The notes beneath the pieces were generated by a model. It did not search any database, was not told where the DNA came from, and worked only from the letters and a program-made list of their open reading frames with translations. Source: Nannobrachium achirus (Eukaryota > Chordata > Actinopteri > Myctophiformes > Myctophidae). Taken from it: a stretch of DNA of 64,000 nucleotides. The stretch is from contig OY997654.1 in NCBI GenBank assembly GCA_963921795.1, forward strand, positions 3,859,677-3,923,676, written 5' to 3'. The translations under genes and the position numbers were made by a program. Below are positions 11,573 to 23,112 of the stretch, in pieces (positions within the stretch are counted from its first letter, which is position 1; each line of letters opens with the position of its first letter).

Positions 11573-13130
11573 CTTTAGCACTTCTTCTCTACTCAGATTT
11601 CTATTTAAACTATCATCACTACTAAAATGTGAGCATGTCTCTGTCTGACAAGGTAAATGGTCAGAAGAAACATTTTCGGTACTTTCTTGTTTTGAAAATA
11701 AACCAGAAAAGGCTCCCTCCCATTCCCTTAATACTTTAACCGGATCAGATGATACTTCACCTTCACACCACACTTGCATAGGAATCTTTTTTGGGCGTTT
11801 AGGCCCCAGATTCTTTATCTCGTTCCAGAACTGTTGTGGGTTCTGTGTGTTTAATTGTTCCAGTTGTATAATCTGCCCTCTTTGATATCTGCGCTTATAG
11901 AATCTAAGTTTTTTGTCGAAAATATATTGTTTTTGCTTATAGTTATCTTTAAGCTGCTTTCTTAAATCAGGATTTTTACATTTCAAAAAAAGATGTTCAG
12001 CGCTGCGCATATCTGACCATAAATGACCCAAATCACTATTCCAGTAGGGATTATTCTGTTTAGATTTTCTAAATTTGGATTTGTCCACATTGGTATTCAA
12101 TTCAGAATGTACTAAAATACAGAACTCATTATACCATTTATCTAACTCCTCTTGATTTCTACTTAGATTCTGTAATTTGTCAATAAGTTTTAACATAGCA
12201 GTACGTCCCATATCAGAATTTAGGAAAGTGGCTGGTACATCCCGACACCCTCGCTTTTTAGTGTGTCTGGCTGTAACAGGCACCTCCTGCTGATGGGACA
12301 TTTCTTGACCTACCCTAAACTTAAGCCACAACATTGAGTGATCTGGTAGACGACAATTATCTCCAATCAGGTTAAATAAACTTGTATCCTCTACCATTTG
12401 TGAGGAAAGCAGTACCTTAAATTCCAAACAATTTTCTAAGCAATCGAAAGGTGCTACAATATAATCAACAACAGCTTTACCCTTTGGTGACACAGATGTA
12501 TAATTATCATATAGTGGATTGATCCTACCATTAAGAACACACATTCTAGAATCTCTTAGGAATTCTAGGAATGTTTCCCCATGTTTATTAACATAATCAT
12601 CAATTGCAACTCTCCGAGGGATGGAGTCAATAGAAGGGATAAAATCTTCCAGGTTTCCAATTCTGGCATTCACGTCCCCACCAATATAAATTGCATCCAC
12701 TTCAGAAAATTGATATATCAAACTTAATAACCGACAAAAAAAAGCTGAAGCGTCTCTTCCCCAGGGGGAGTTTTCAGGTGGGAGATAACAGGAAAATATA
12801 ACAAAACTATACTCTGATACTTTATGTTGAAACAATAAACCTATAATCCCGTCATATTTTTCAATAATTTCAATCCTGTAATCAATAAATAAGATGGATC
12901 TAACTAACATCCCCACTCCCCCTGATGCTCGGCAAGCTTTAGTGTGCGTTTCCCTATTTAATCCAAACCATACATACCCATCCACTTCAATAATATTTTC
13001 CCCTTGAAGATGAGTCTCGTTTAAAGAGACAATGTCTGCATTCAGCGACTGTAGAATGGATAACCTAAGGTCACAGTTTGCTAGCGTCCATCCATTTATG
13101 TTCCAATGTAAGAATGAAATGTGCTCACGT
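11573..13130 (-). pseudogene. LINE ORF2, endonuclease half only
   Basis: This is an apurinic-type (APE) endonuclease of a non-LTR retrotransposon, which would nick target DNA. Reading on the minus strand it begins around LHWNINGW and continues through NETHLQGE, the core GGDVNARIG, VLNGRINPLYDNYTS, KAVVDYIVAPF and PDHSMLWLKF. The spacing and order are those of the EEP fold, with the catalytic Glu, Asp/Asn and His present. A linker follows, and the frame ends just after SREEVLKA, where reverse transcriptase should begin. The truncation point coincides with the start of the AT-rich array, so the array element probably inserted in, or replaced, the 3' half. I did not find the missing RT on the far side. 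The clade is not assigned. Confidence 0.8.
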
Positions 13131-13153
13131 GGGCTGTGTGAGTTTGGGAAACC

Positions 13154-14180
13154 TCACGTTGTAGATTCATGTTCCTTCTCCTTATTTTGACTTAAAGCAG
13201 GCCATTCCTCCTCGTCATCTCTCACGACAACTCCGTCGTCGCTCCCATTGCGTTTCTCACGGGCAGCCTCGGCCCCCCAAAGCCCCGCTGCAGAGCCAAC
13301 CGAGTGCCTTCTGTATCTTCGGTCCTCTCTCCTTCTCCAGTGCTGGCTCCCCCGGTGGCCGCCCCGATCACCACCTGTCGTCCCCGTCTCGTCTCTCTCC
13401 TTTCCTCGCCGTATGAGCCTTCCATTTCCTGTGATAAAGAGGTCTTTTCCACCGGGGATTTCTCTAAGCAATGTTTTAAAGTTCAGTTCAATTAGCCGAT
13501 CAGTGTGGGATTTAGCAGACCGCACATATACTTTTCCATACTCAGGATGATCTTTTAATTTTTTTTTTTTTGCGAAGAATGGCAATCTTCTCTTCTCTAG
13601 ATCTGCATTCAATTTTCACCAATCCAGGCTGCTCTCCTCTCCCTTTTAATCGAATTGCATCCGCAATTTCGACCTTGACATCGAGACCGCTCTCCAGAAA
13701 TGTTTTGACTTTTTCACGTATATTTTCCTCTTCTTCCATGGGCAGTCCGGCCACAATTAAAGAAACGTCAGGATCAAAACTTACTTTGGGCAGAGCACCG
13801 TCTGAGTTGAGCTTCCCTTCCAAAGCTTCCATACGAGCTTGCAGCCCCCCAACTTCAATATCAAGCGTGTCTTTAATTTCACGGCGGTGTTTCTCTAAAT
13901 CCGCCCGTATTGTAGTGTGATTCTCTTTAATGGATTTTTGCAGAGATGATTCAATGCGGTCAATCTTTTTCTCAATCTGTTTCTCAAACGCATTCTGCAT
14001 TTTTACCATGTCGTCCTTCATATTGTCCATTTTACTGTTGATTTTCTTTAGCTCATCAAACAGCTGTGCAATGTCTTTGTTTTTCACACCACTCATCTCG
14101 GGTCCTTTCGGCTCACCCATGACTTTCTTGTCCGTGCTTCGGAGTTGTCTCAGACGGGATTCCTTCTCCTTCTCCTCCAT
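13154..14180 (-). pseudogene. LINE ORF1 (L1-like RNA-binding protein), frameshifted
   Basis: ORF1 of the same LINE. From the start at 14180 there is a charged N-terminus, a coiled coil of about 90 residues rich in K, E and heptads (for example ELKKINSKMDNMKDDMVKMQ), then an RRM-like segment (VSLIVAGLPMEEEENIREKV). The frame is lost in a run of about 13 A on the coding strand (13558-13572). It continues in another frame with a C-terminal domain containing KVYVRSAKSHTDRLIELNFK and RLIRRGKER. This order matches L1-type ORF1 proteins, which trimerise and coat LINE RNA. The shift lies in a homopolymer, so either a real mutation or an assembly length error is possible. Confidence 0.8.
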
Positions 14181-14408
14181 CCAGGCTCAGGCCGCTGCGG
14201 CACAACGCCGCACCGGAGCACCTGGATGGTGATGGTCAGGAAGCGTTTTCCACTCCAGTCCCCGTATACGAGTTCGTTGATTTATCCACTACGAATCCAG
14301 GCTCAGGCCGCTGCGGCTCAACGCCGCACCGGAGCACCTGAATGTCTATGATATCAGAAATCCTTTTCCAGTCCCCGTATACGCGTTCAGTGATTTAACA
14401 ACTGCGAA
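14178..14408 (-). repeat. Two tandem 5'-UTR monomers upstream of the LINE ORF1
   Basis: ATCCAGGCTCAGGCCGCTGC begins at 14178 and again near 14296, each followed by the same CAACGCCGCACCGGAGCACC and, further on, CAGTCCCCGTATACG. They lie directly upstream of ORF1 on the minus strand. They probably correspond to promoter monomers such as those in other L1-like elements. Confidence 0.65.
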
Positions 14409-14589
14409 ATCATTTAGCAGCAGATTCAATAAACCTTCAGGGGACGTATAGGACGTAATGAGGGACTTTAAATGTAGTTATTAAAGAAGTTATTAAAGAA
14501 GTTTTAAGGAATTGTGCCGTGTGCTGGCGTGGCGTGCTGCTGGCGTGGTTCACACCGGATAGCAGAGTGACTCACTGTGAGGAGATCAT

Positions 14590-14738
14590 CTCCTCTGCAT
14601 GTTCAGGAGTAAAGCTACACTGCTCAGCCTGTTGCCACTTGGCAGAGAGACAGCCATCCTCATCTCCTCTGCATGTTCAGGAGTAAAGCTACACTGCTCA
14701 GCCTGTTGCCACTTGGCAGAGAGACAGCCATCCTCAGT
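14590..14738. repeat. 74-bp tandem duplication of a dispersed repeat
   Basis: TCCTCTGCATGTTCAGGAGT with the following 54 bp is repeated exactly once. A diverged inverted copy of the same sequence sits at about 38514-38560, so the unit comes from a dispersed repeat. Confidence 0.85.
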
Positions 14739-14747
14739 CATCCACTT

Positions 14748-14812
14748 TGTGTGTGTGTGTGTGTGTGTGTGCGTGTGCGTGTGCGTGCGTGCGTGCGTGT
14801 GTGTGTGTGTGT
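14748..14812. repeat. (GT)n microsatellite with GCGT interruptions
   Basis: A GT run interrupted by GCGTGCGT units. Confidence 0.95.
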
Positions 14813-14973
14813 ATGCACGTTTAGAATGAATAATAATAAATTATGTTTCTTACATAGGCTTGATGTTTTTATGTTGCACTCCAATATTTCATTTTATGTA
14901 CATAAGAATGTGATTATTGATTATTGACCAGCCAAGTAACCCTGCAACATGACGGTCGACTAGGGCTATGGGG

Positions 14974-15104
14974 TTAAAGGGATAGTTCACCCCCAAACTG
15001 ACTTTATTTATATTGATTAGGCATGGAGACTTGAATTTATGGATCTTGTTTTTAGGTTTTGTTTTGAGGAAAAATATCCATGAATTCAAGTCTCCATGGG
15101 GTGA

Positions 15105-15147
<43 letters not shown>

Positions 15148-15168
15148 TCATTTTGGGGGTGAACTATT
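14974..15168. mobile_element. Foldback MITE with an AAT-repeat interior
   Basis: AGGGATAGTTCACCCCCAAA pairs with TTTTGGGGGTGAACTAT. Inner arms around CATGGAGACTTGAATT and AATTCAAGTCTCCATG also pair. A (TAA)n tract of about 38 bp interrupts the right arm. It belongs to the same family as 23113-23529. Confidence 0.8.
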
Positions 15169-15364
15169 TTTTTTGTCAATATTATATTGACAAATAAAAT
15201 ATACAAAATATATTCAATGTTATGAGTTTAAAAAAAGTTGTACCCCAATTGAAACAAGCCCAAAAGCTTTCTTGTGGTGTTCTTGTATCAGTGAACTGTA
15301 CTGTCATTAAACTGTAGGCCTACCTTTTCCTTTAATACCTCTAATAAATTCTTCAATCAATCAC

Positions 15365-15562
15365 TCAGGTGAGAACCAGGGAAGAGACCACAACCTGTGC
15401 CCAGCCTAGGACAGACCAGGGAGAGGAAGTGGAACAGCGGGGGTCCATCTGATCTGGTTCCAGTTTATCCTCTGGGGGTCCTCCATGAGGTCATCCTGGG
15501 GGTCCTCCATGACTCCTCCTCAGTGTGAAGCTGCTCAGAGCTCAGTTCAGAATGGATTCCTC
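15365..15562 (+). other. Possible first exon with a short coding start
   Basis: This GC-richer patch contains a duplicated GGGGGTCCTCCATGA phrase. It ends in an ATG followed by four or five codons (MDSSG), then GTAAGTGG, a strong donor at about 15567. If real, it is a 5' untranslated exon plus initiation codon. No partner exon is proven, and the phrase duplication could equally mark a dispersed repeat. Confidence 0.25.
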
Positions 15563-15615
15563 TGGGGTAAGTGGAGCCCTAGAAATACAACCTCTGTCAT
15601 CTTACATATAGTCTA

Positions 15616-16478
15616 GTGGCGTTTCCATAAACTTATTCGAATTAGGGAAGTGAATTATCAGAAATACGCATTAAGACAAAGCGAATTTAGCATGTTTCCA
15701 TTTGCGGGTGTCATTCGAATTAGCGACGGTCGCAAGAGTTGATCGGGCTGATTTCTTTTTTCAGACCGAACCTGAGCACTGCACCGTCTGCACGTCTGAC
15801 TGCTGTGACTCGGTCGCTAGTGGGAACTGGGAAGAAGGGATTATCAGTCATCATCATGGCCCCAAATAACTTTTAAATATATTACAATTGGCGACAAGTC
15901 TCTTACGAAATTGGCAAGAGTTCCTCTCAATACATAAAGCTACCGATTCACCGGGAAAACCGCGGTCGCGTCTCTGCACAGTGCAAGTTTCAGCGTCCTC
16001 TGGAAGGTCAGGTGGCCGATCTGCAAGCTCACAACGCGGCGCGGAGACGTGGATGCGAGCTGCTGTGTGCCTGTGAGCTTGTAGATTAGGCACTTCAGGC
16101 ACGCAGCACCGTGGGATGAGGAAGGGTTCGCTCGCCACCGATGGCTTGAGGTGAAAACGGGAGGAATTTACACATGGTCCGTGTCACTCCGTGTGTAACA
16201 AACAACAGGTTTGTTTTGTGGGCTAACGCTATACCATGGACAAAGCGGCAGGGGAAATGGACCTAGAACGTCATAATCTATTTGCATTTATTGTCTGACC
16301 CGTTTCCATTCACTTAAGCGCATTTAGTTTATTCGATAAAGGCTCAAAATCCTCCTCCTCCAAGCGGATAACTTTTTTTGCGGATAATGAAAGTTTATTC
16401 GCATTTTGAAGTGTTTCCATAAAAACATTTTGCGAATAAGCCATTAATGCGCAAAAAGTGGCTTTATGGAAACGCCAC
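15616..16478. mobile_element. TA-flanked foldback DNA transposon (non-autonomous)
   Basis: The inverted ends GTGGCGTTTCCATAAA and, at the right, TTTATGGAAACGCCAC are flanked by TA on each side (15614-15615 and 16479-16480). Subterminal TTATTCG/CGAATAA words repeat in both halves. The interior carries a copy of the recurring palindrome (16014-16090). It has no transposase. Confidence 0.75.
16014..16090. mobile_element. Palindromic micro-MITE copy (GATCTACAAGCTC family)
   Basis: GGCCGATCTGCAAGCTCACA on the left pairs with TGTGAGCTTGTAGATTAGG on the right, around a GC-rich middle of about 40 bp. It lies inside a larger foldback transposon. Confidence 0.6.
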
Positions 16479-16480
16479 TA

Positions 16481-16676
16481 TAACACTCTGTGTAATATTC
16501 CTTAATACACAGCCATAGATCTTACATAATATAACACTCTGTGTCATATTACAAATACACAGCCATAGATCTTACATAATATAACACTCTGTGTCATATT
16601 ACAAATACACAGCCATAGATCTTACATAATATAACACTCTGTGTCATATTACAAATACACAGCCATAGATCTGTCC
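16481..16676. repeat. 50-bp tandem repeat, four copies
   Basis: TAACACTCTGTGT recurs at 16481, 16532, 16582 and 16632 with the shared body ACACAGCCATAGATCTTACA. A diverged inverted copy of the phrase lies near 19700-19745. Confidence 0.95.
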
Positions 16677-16679
16677 TAT

Positions 16680-17425
16680 CCTATCCACAGTGGCTTAGCA
16701 GACTGATCTCTGTGGCAGTAAAATGCTCCGTATTGCATGTGTTCTCACCCAATAATTAATGCCTCAGACTTGGAGTCAGATAATAGTCCTCTATAGTTTC
16801 ATATCCCTTTGAAAGTAAATAAATGCAGGTTTTCTGCCAGATATGTGACCAGTTATAGACTAAATATATCAAAGTGTCTGAAAAGCCACATTACACTGAT
16901 GTGATTATATTGACCATTCCAAATTATGTCTCAATTGTAGTCAAAAAGATCATCTCTGATAATAAAATCTAAGAAAAAGACCAGTACACCGTCGAGAACT
17001 TGCAAAAAGAAATGTAATTCGACATGTTGGTTATTTAGATCAGGACAGAAAATGTGTCTCCAACTGTAGTAACAAATAAAGACAACTATTTTGCTGCTCA
17101 TTTAATCAAAGGCTGTTGTTGAAAGACTGTTCTCCATGCTGGGAAATGATTTAAATTACTCACCTGCGCCCTCTGCAGTCTACAGATGGTCAATATAAAT
17201 TACCTCCATAGACCATTGATCGCCTTATAAACACACAGTTTATTTATTGATCTTCCCCTATCATGCATCATTACTATGTCTAAATAGAAGCCTATAACAT
17301 GATGAATAATAGATGATGATGATGATGAGAGAGTTTAGCAACTCTGTATTAAACAGCAGTGTGAGTGAGGTCTAAGTTAATCTTGTTGTGACCATGTCTG
17401 TTTGTGTTTTAATAGCTGAGTTTAA
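16680..17425. other. No gene seen
   Basis: AT-rich unique-looking sequence with a short (GAT)n near 17310. There is no coding signal. Confidence 0.5.
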
Positions 17426-17427
17426 TA

Positions 17428-17802
17428 GCAGAGACCCTTGTGTTGCATATTGAAAATTATTGTAGATTTCTTAGACAGCTTAGACTTGTTTGACAGCACT
17501 GTCAGTGTATGTTGGATTAATGTGTATTTTCAGACATTTAACAACTTGAACTGTCAATACTTAGTCTACTCTTTTCCCTCTGCACCAAACCTCTTTGCCA
17601 GAAATAGATGTGAGCTTGCAGATCTACAAGCTCACAGTGCGAGGCGTTGTGAGCTTGTAGATCTGCTATTTTTGGCTAATGTGCCACTCAGATTAGGGAT
17701 GCTAGGGTTCAAGTTCTTAATGTAAAAAACATGATCATATCACACAAAGATTTGGCGGCCCACCCTGTAGTAACTCTGAGGACCCCCTGTTGAAGACTGT
17801 TG
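17428..17802 (-). mobile_element. hAT-like MITE containing the palindrome
   Basis: This is an inverted, diverged copy of the element at 18556-18983. Matching landmarks include CTCTGCACCAAA, GCCACTCAGATTAGGGATGC and CAAAGATTTGGCGGCC. Its core carries both arms of the recurring palindrome (17601-17675). Confidence 0.65.
17601..17675. mobile_element. Palindromic micro-MITE copy, both arms intact
   Basis: GATCTACAAGCTCACA and TGTGAGCTTGTAGATC are separated by about 12 bp, with TATTTTTGG on the right flank. An extra half-copy (GTGAGCTTGCAGATC) precedes the left arm. Confidence 0.75.
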
Positions 17803-17820
17803 GTTAGAATGGCGCACCAC

Positions 17821-18198
17821 TAGGGCTGTCAGATTATGCCATTTTACATGGCGATTAATTGTCACTCAAATAATTGCGATTAATGATTTAATTGTGTTTT
17901 TGTCGTTGACAATTACATATCTGTTTGGCTTTTAGGCTTTGAAGTTACACATGGCAGATATGACACACAACAAAGAAATGACTGACATATTTGACTACTT
18001 TATACTTGGAAAAGAACCTTGATAGTGGATCGCAACGCGTTTTGAGCTCGTAGATCTGCTATTTCCACTATTTTTTTAAATGTTTGAAAATATGATAATC
18101 TTTCAACATGTAAGCGATTATGACGATTATGACAAAATAATTGCGATTATGTCAAATAATGGCGATTAGACGATGATGTAATAATTGTGACAGCCCTA
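17821..18198. mobile_element. hAT-like MITE with 8-bp target duplication
   Basis: CGCACCAC flanks both sides (17813-17820 and 18199-18206), a perfect 8-bp duplication. The ends TAGGGCTGTCA and TGACAGCCCTA are perfect inverted repeats. Subterminal regions contain many GCGATTA motifs. It carries a half-copy of the palindrome (GAGCTCGTAGATCTGC at 18044). Confidence 0.9.
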
Positions 18199-18555
18199 CG
18201 CACCACAGTGAGCTGCAGGCTGGTGTACTTATGCTGACATTGGGATGAGTTTGAATCCCGTGAGAGGCTAACGTTTATTTACAGTATTTATTGATTCATT
18301 GATGCATTGATTTTTACGCTTTAAATGGGCTGAATAGTTACCCTACGTGACACATGTTTACTCAAACTACAATGGTGAAGAGTTGCATTTATAAAACACA
18401 TAAATGTATTGTTGAGACTGAGACTGAGAGCTCTTAGAAGCTCCAGATGATTGTAAATGTTGGGCTGCCTCCTCCTCCACCAACCTTATGTATAGATTCA
18501 TGTGTAGCATCCGAGTGTTAATGACATCATTGCTGTCATAACTAACCCTATACAT

Positions 18556-18983
18556 TAGGGGTCTTCAACAGGGGGTCCAGGACCCCTAGGGGGTCTTCAG
18601 AGTTACTACAGCGTGGCCGCCAAATCTTTGTGTGATAGGATCGTGTTTTTTACATGAACCACTTCAACCCTAGCATCCCTAATCTGAGTGGCACATTAGC
18701 AAAAAAATAGCAGAACTACAAGCTCTCATCTTGTAGATCGTCTATTTCTGGCAAAGAGTTTTGGTGCAGAGGGAAAAGAGTAGACTAACTATTGACTTAC
18801 ATGTCTGAAAATACACATTAATCCAACATACACTGACAGTGCTGTCAAACAAGTATAAGCTGTCTAAAATCTAAAAACATTTTTAATCTGCAACACAATT
18901 GTATAAAATATATATTGGGGGTCCCTGCTTCATCTCTCTCTCAGCAAAGGGGTCCTTGGCCTGAACACGTTGAAGACCCCTGC
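18556..18983 (+). mobile_element. hAT-like MITE containing a degraded palindrome
   Basis: The ends TAGGGGTCTTCAAC and GTTGAAGACCCCTGC are inverted. Relatives occur at 17428-17802, 27295-27550, 32400-32720 and 33405-33700, sharing GGGTCCCTGCTTCATCTCTC and the palindrome at the same internal position. Confidence 0.7.
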
Positions 18984-19134
18984 TCTACTTAGTTCTGTGA
19001 GATTGTCCTCTTGTCAGTGGAACCACTGGTGTACCTGTCTGTATGTTCACAACTGAACAAGGTGGAAGTCTGTTTATTCTATTTCCTCTTATGTTTATTA
19101 CATGTTTTATTGTAATATGGATCTCCTTCACAGG

Positions 19135-19239
19135 AAGCAGAGGTTGTCTTCCTGTTTGTCAACAACAAGGAAGTTCCACAACTCAACGTGACGTCCTTCT
19201 GCACGACGTCTCTCTTCATCCACACAACAATCACTACGG
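19135..19239 (+). other. Candidate coding exon, gene unknown
   Basis: CTCCTTCACAG is followed by 105 bp and then GTATGT, so both splice signals fit. The phase-0 frame is open over all 35 codons and starts EAEVVFLFVNNKEVPQLN. A second frame is also open, which weakens the call. I recognise no family. It could be a real exon of a gene extending beyond my recognition, or a chance splice-like patch. Confidence 0.3.
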
Positions 19240-20130
19240 TATGTTGGCATTGTGATCTGAAATCAAATAACAGCTACGTGTACAACATCTGTAGTTACTG
19301 GGACGGCGTCTGACGTGGTCTCCACTTGATGGGATCTCGTCATAAACTTGAACACCAGAATGAGTCCAGGACTGAATGTATCAAAACGTCCTTCTTTAGG
19401 AAGCACAAACTTACGGGGCACACAATCTGCAGATGGTGTGATTAATTACCTCACACCAGTCTCAAAGCACCGGTCATACGTTTATGCTTCACACGTGTGT
19501 TCCTAAAGGAAGTTTTCATATGTTCAGTCCAGCAGTAATTTCAGACCCTTTCTCCGTCACTGACAGAAAATGATATTTTACTTAACACATGTTTTCTGCC
19601 ACAACTGACCTGACTCCACGTCTTAGGAATTAATGATTGAGTGCACAGCACACGCAGCGCAGAGAACTTTGTTTACCGCGGGATCATGTCTGCTAACGTT
19701 ACGCGGAAAGGACAGATCTATGGCTGTATATTTATAATATTACACACAGTGTTGTATGTGAGATCACAGACATAGGGCTCTGGTAGAACAGTCTCTATTG
19801 CTGTATTCAGCACACGTTGACTGTTGTTTTACATCAATATTTGATGGCTGTATATGAATATAATATCATCCATTCGAGGATGATCAGTCTTTCACTGCTA
19901 TAGAGCCATGGTGTGTATTATTATTATTATTATTAGTGTCCATATCTTATGCAGACAGTAACAGTGGTTATAAAACAGAAAATAAGATTTTATTCTCATG
20001 TACTTATACATGACTCATGAGTCATATTATTGTAGTGGATCATTGTAGTTATCTTATGTTGACATTAACAGTAATTGTTATTATATTTCACATACTGTTA
20101 TTAACCCACGCAATCCCATACACCAGGAGT
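19240..20130. other. No gene seen
   Basis: Contains a short (TTA)n at 19917-19936 and a diverged phrase related to the 50-bp repeat at 16481. No coding region was recognised. Confidence 0.5.
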
Positions 20131-20196
20131 GCCCTAAAGGTAGACCGTGATCTACCAGTAGATCACAATGGCTGTGCAGGTAGACCACATGACATG

Positions 20197-20880
20197 CCCC
20201 CAAAAAGCTATATAGCTAAAATAGGGAATGAGGCTTTACTCCAGGTGAAGGAGTTTAAGTATCTCTGGGTCTTGTTCACGAATGAGAGAAAGGGGAAGAC
20301 GGAGAAGGAGATCAGCCGGAGAATCGGAGCAGCAGGAGCGGTTTTGCAGTTGCTAAATCACACTGTGGTGAAGAAAAAATAGTTGAGCCGGAAGGCAAAG
20401 CTCTCTGTCTACCGAGCAATCTTCGTTCCTACTCTCACCTATGGTCATGAAGTGTGGGTCATGACCGAAAGTATAAGGTCGCGGGTGCAAGCGGCCGAAA
20501 TGGGTTTCCTCAGACGGGTGGCTGGTATCTCCCTTAGAGATAGGGTGAGAAGTTCAGTCACCCGAGAGAGACTTGGAGTAGAACCGCTGCTCCTACACTT
20601 GGAAAGGAGTCAGCTTAGGTGGTTCGGGCATCTAGTACGGATGCCCCCGAGCGCCTTCCTAGGAAGGTCCTCGATGCGCATCCCACTGGGAGGAGACCCT
20701 GTGGCAGACCAAAGACCAGATGGAGGGATTATATCTCCAAACTGGCTTGGGAACGCCTCGGTATACTCCCTGAGGGAGTGGAGGAAGTTGCTCGGGATAA
20801 GGAAATCTGGAGGTCTCAGTTGGAACTGTTACCCCCGCGACCCGATTCCGGATAAGCGGTTGAAGATGGATGGATGGATG
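20197..20880 (+). pseudogene. 3' end of an RTE/Rex3-like LINE
   Basis: This is the C-terminal end of a non-LTR retrotransposon polyprotein after the reverse transcriptase core. The translation runs through VKEFKYLWVLFT, AKLSVYRAIFVPTLTYGHEV, AAEMGFLRRVAGISLRDRVR, GVEPLLLHLERSQLRWFGHL, then shifts frame near 20645 and continues GRRPCGRPKTRWRDYISKLA and AWERLGILPEGVEEVA. An in-frame TAG at 20380-20382 is a second lesion. The 3' tail is GATGGATGGATG, the type of tail reported for Rex3. It is dead and 5' truncated. The clade is inferred from these motifs and the tail. Confidence 0.8.
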
Positions 20881-22680
20881 TTTATAAATCACAAAACCCC
20901 TCTCTTTTTTAACAATATATTTATTCGATTTTTCTTTTTTCACAGAGATTTCAATCAATGTTACATTTGTTACATTCTTTTTTACAAAACCCCTCTTTTT
21001 GGCATCTGTCACTTGAATTAAGGTGACTTGATTGATTGACATCAAGAAGGGCCTGTCAGCTCCCTTCATGGCTTCTAAAGTAGGCAAACCACCAAATGCA
21101 ATGCTTTGTTTTCAAGAGCCAGTAGCATTGAAAAGAACCCAAAAAGCCACCACTCCCAAACAGAATGGAATGAAGATTTTTTACCCTCACTATTTCCCAT
21201 TCCAAGTACATTTGTCTTATATTACACCAGTCAGTGTCGCTATTCCAAAGCAAAGAGTAGATCATGTTGGGCTGGTCATTTTAAAAGTAGCTTATACTTT
21301 TCATAATGTTTGTTATAAAAATAAGATCTTTATTAAAGAAATAAAGGCCTTTACAGAAAAGGGCAAAAGTGTTCAAAGTACATATCAATGTTCCCAATTT
21401 AGTCTAAATCATTATTAACATTTTTACACTATAATGATAATAATCATCATAGTAAGAAAGCAACTAGTTTATAGTTAGAGACCCCATCTCTCTCTCTTGT
21501 TTTTCATTTCAACCAAAATTCCCCCATGTGTGTCTCTACATAACAGGATGCAAGTGTGTGGTAATCTGTCCTTCAGCATTAAACAACCCACAAATAATAT
21601 GTTGCATCCAGCATTTAAGCTGTGAAAAGACGATTATCTTCAAATTGATCTAAAGTTATGGGAAAACAGGGTTGAAAGGCTGATTTGAAAGCCATATCTT
21701 TCGACAGTGGGGGGTATGTTGACAGTAACAGTTATTACAGGTACTTCTACTCTATGAGTTTTGTCCAGATGTGATATGGTGGTGGTGATGTTTAATAAAG
21801 TCTCTCTGTTTAACTTACACCTGCATGGTCCTTTTACACTGCCATCTACTGACCAAACACATTAAAGGACCCACAAGCTTCATGTGCAAAGTCAGTCAAC
21901 AACAATTCAGTTTATAATAATTCCACTTTATTTATATATTCATCACAGGTCTGCTGACAGCAGAGCATCCATGGAGCTTTTGAATAACCACAGAAATCTA
22001 CAAAGTAAAGGTAAAAACAAACCTAGTGTGAAGTGAGCAGAGCTATTTATGAGGTAATTTCATTAAAGATGCAGTGCCATGATTTCTTTCCCCCTAAAAC
22101 ATGATGATCAGGTATTATGATTAGGCTAGGAGGAAGATCTTTTTCAGAAATGTTTTTATTTTAATTTTTTATGTGGCCACACCCACCAGTTCATTAAGTA
22201 TGCCTGGTTGTCAGGTGGGTGGTGACCCAGCTGAAGTTAGCCACATCCTGTGAAGCTTGGCCAATGTGACCCAGGGCGTACCATAACATTTGAGCGCTTT
22301 GTGCTAAGATGTAGGCCAGATGTAGGCCAATGTGGCGTACAAACGGACAAAGCCAGATGTAGGAGCTTAGCTCCTTCCAGGAGCAGCCTAAAAATACACT
22401 AAACATATGATTTGTATCTAACAATCCATCACTGAGCCCAGTCAGCTGACAATACACTAAACATATGATTATCATTTATATCTAACAACAGACTGCTTCA
22501 AAGCACCACAGGTGACAGACATTAATAGTCAAAATGTACTTTGTCAAAATTACTTTTGACAAGCAAATATAATCTACTATATACCGTAGCCTACTTAGCC
22601 TAGCCCTAGAATGGAAGATATTCCATACAGTAGATAACCTATCTGATGTGTTTGTATCTAACAGACAGAAGCAGCAGACC
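20881..22680. other. No gene seen; unassigned repeats
   Basis: The stretch holds only short frames. A phrase TACACTAAACATATGATT occurs twice (about 22392 and 22452), pointing to a small duplication. Nothing else is identifiable. Confidence 0.45.
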
Positions 22681-22682
22681 AT

Positions 22683-22955
22683 GCAGTGTCTCAGTGGTCT
22701 TGTGGTTAGAGTGTCCGCCCTGAGACTGGGAGGTCGGCGTTCGATCCCCGGCCGGGTCATACCAAAGACTATGAAGAATGGGACCAAGTGCCTCCTGCTT
22801 GGCTCAGCATCAAGGGTTGGATTGAGGGTAAGTCCCTGTGACATACTGTACTAGCATCATGTCCATCACGTCATGTACATCAAGCTGTCTCACGCTACAG
22901 GAGATAGACTGCTGCCCTATGGGCCTCATGGCTTGGCAAGACTTACTTACTTAAA
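22683..22955 (+). mobile_element. tRNA-derived SINE
   Basis: The head has an A-box-like TGGTCTTGTGGTTAGAG and a B-box GTTCGATCCCC at the usual spacing. A body with ACCAAAGACTATGAAGAATG, typical of fish SINEs, follows. The 3' end is an (ACTT)n-like tail. RNA polymerase III would drive it, and a partner LINE would move it. Confidence 0.75.
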
Positions 22956-23112
22956 GGTTTACAGTCTAAACATAACAGGTGTAGTTATTAGTGGTACACG
23001 TTATTGAAGGGGGTTACATGTCAATGTATCAAGTTAAACATATTTACACTATTTACAATGTGATGCAAAAACACCCCAACAAAAGTTAAGAGTAAGAGGA
23101 TCACAGTACTGA

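Noticed and set aside
15854..16138. 94-codon minus frame with Cys/His/Pro text
   Set aside because: It lies inside a non-autonomous foldback element and crosses the palindrome. No family resemblance.
18240..18275. tRNA-like B box near GTTTGAATCCCGTG
   Set aside because: No A box or cloverleaf could be drawn, so at most it is a decayed SINE trace.
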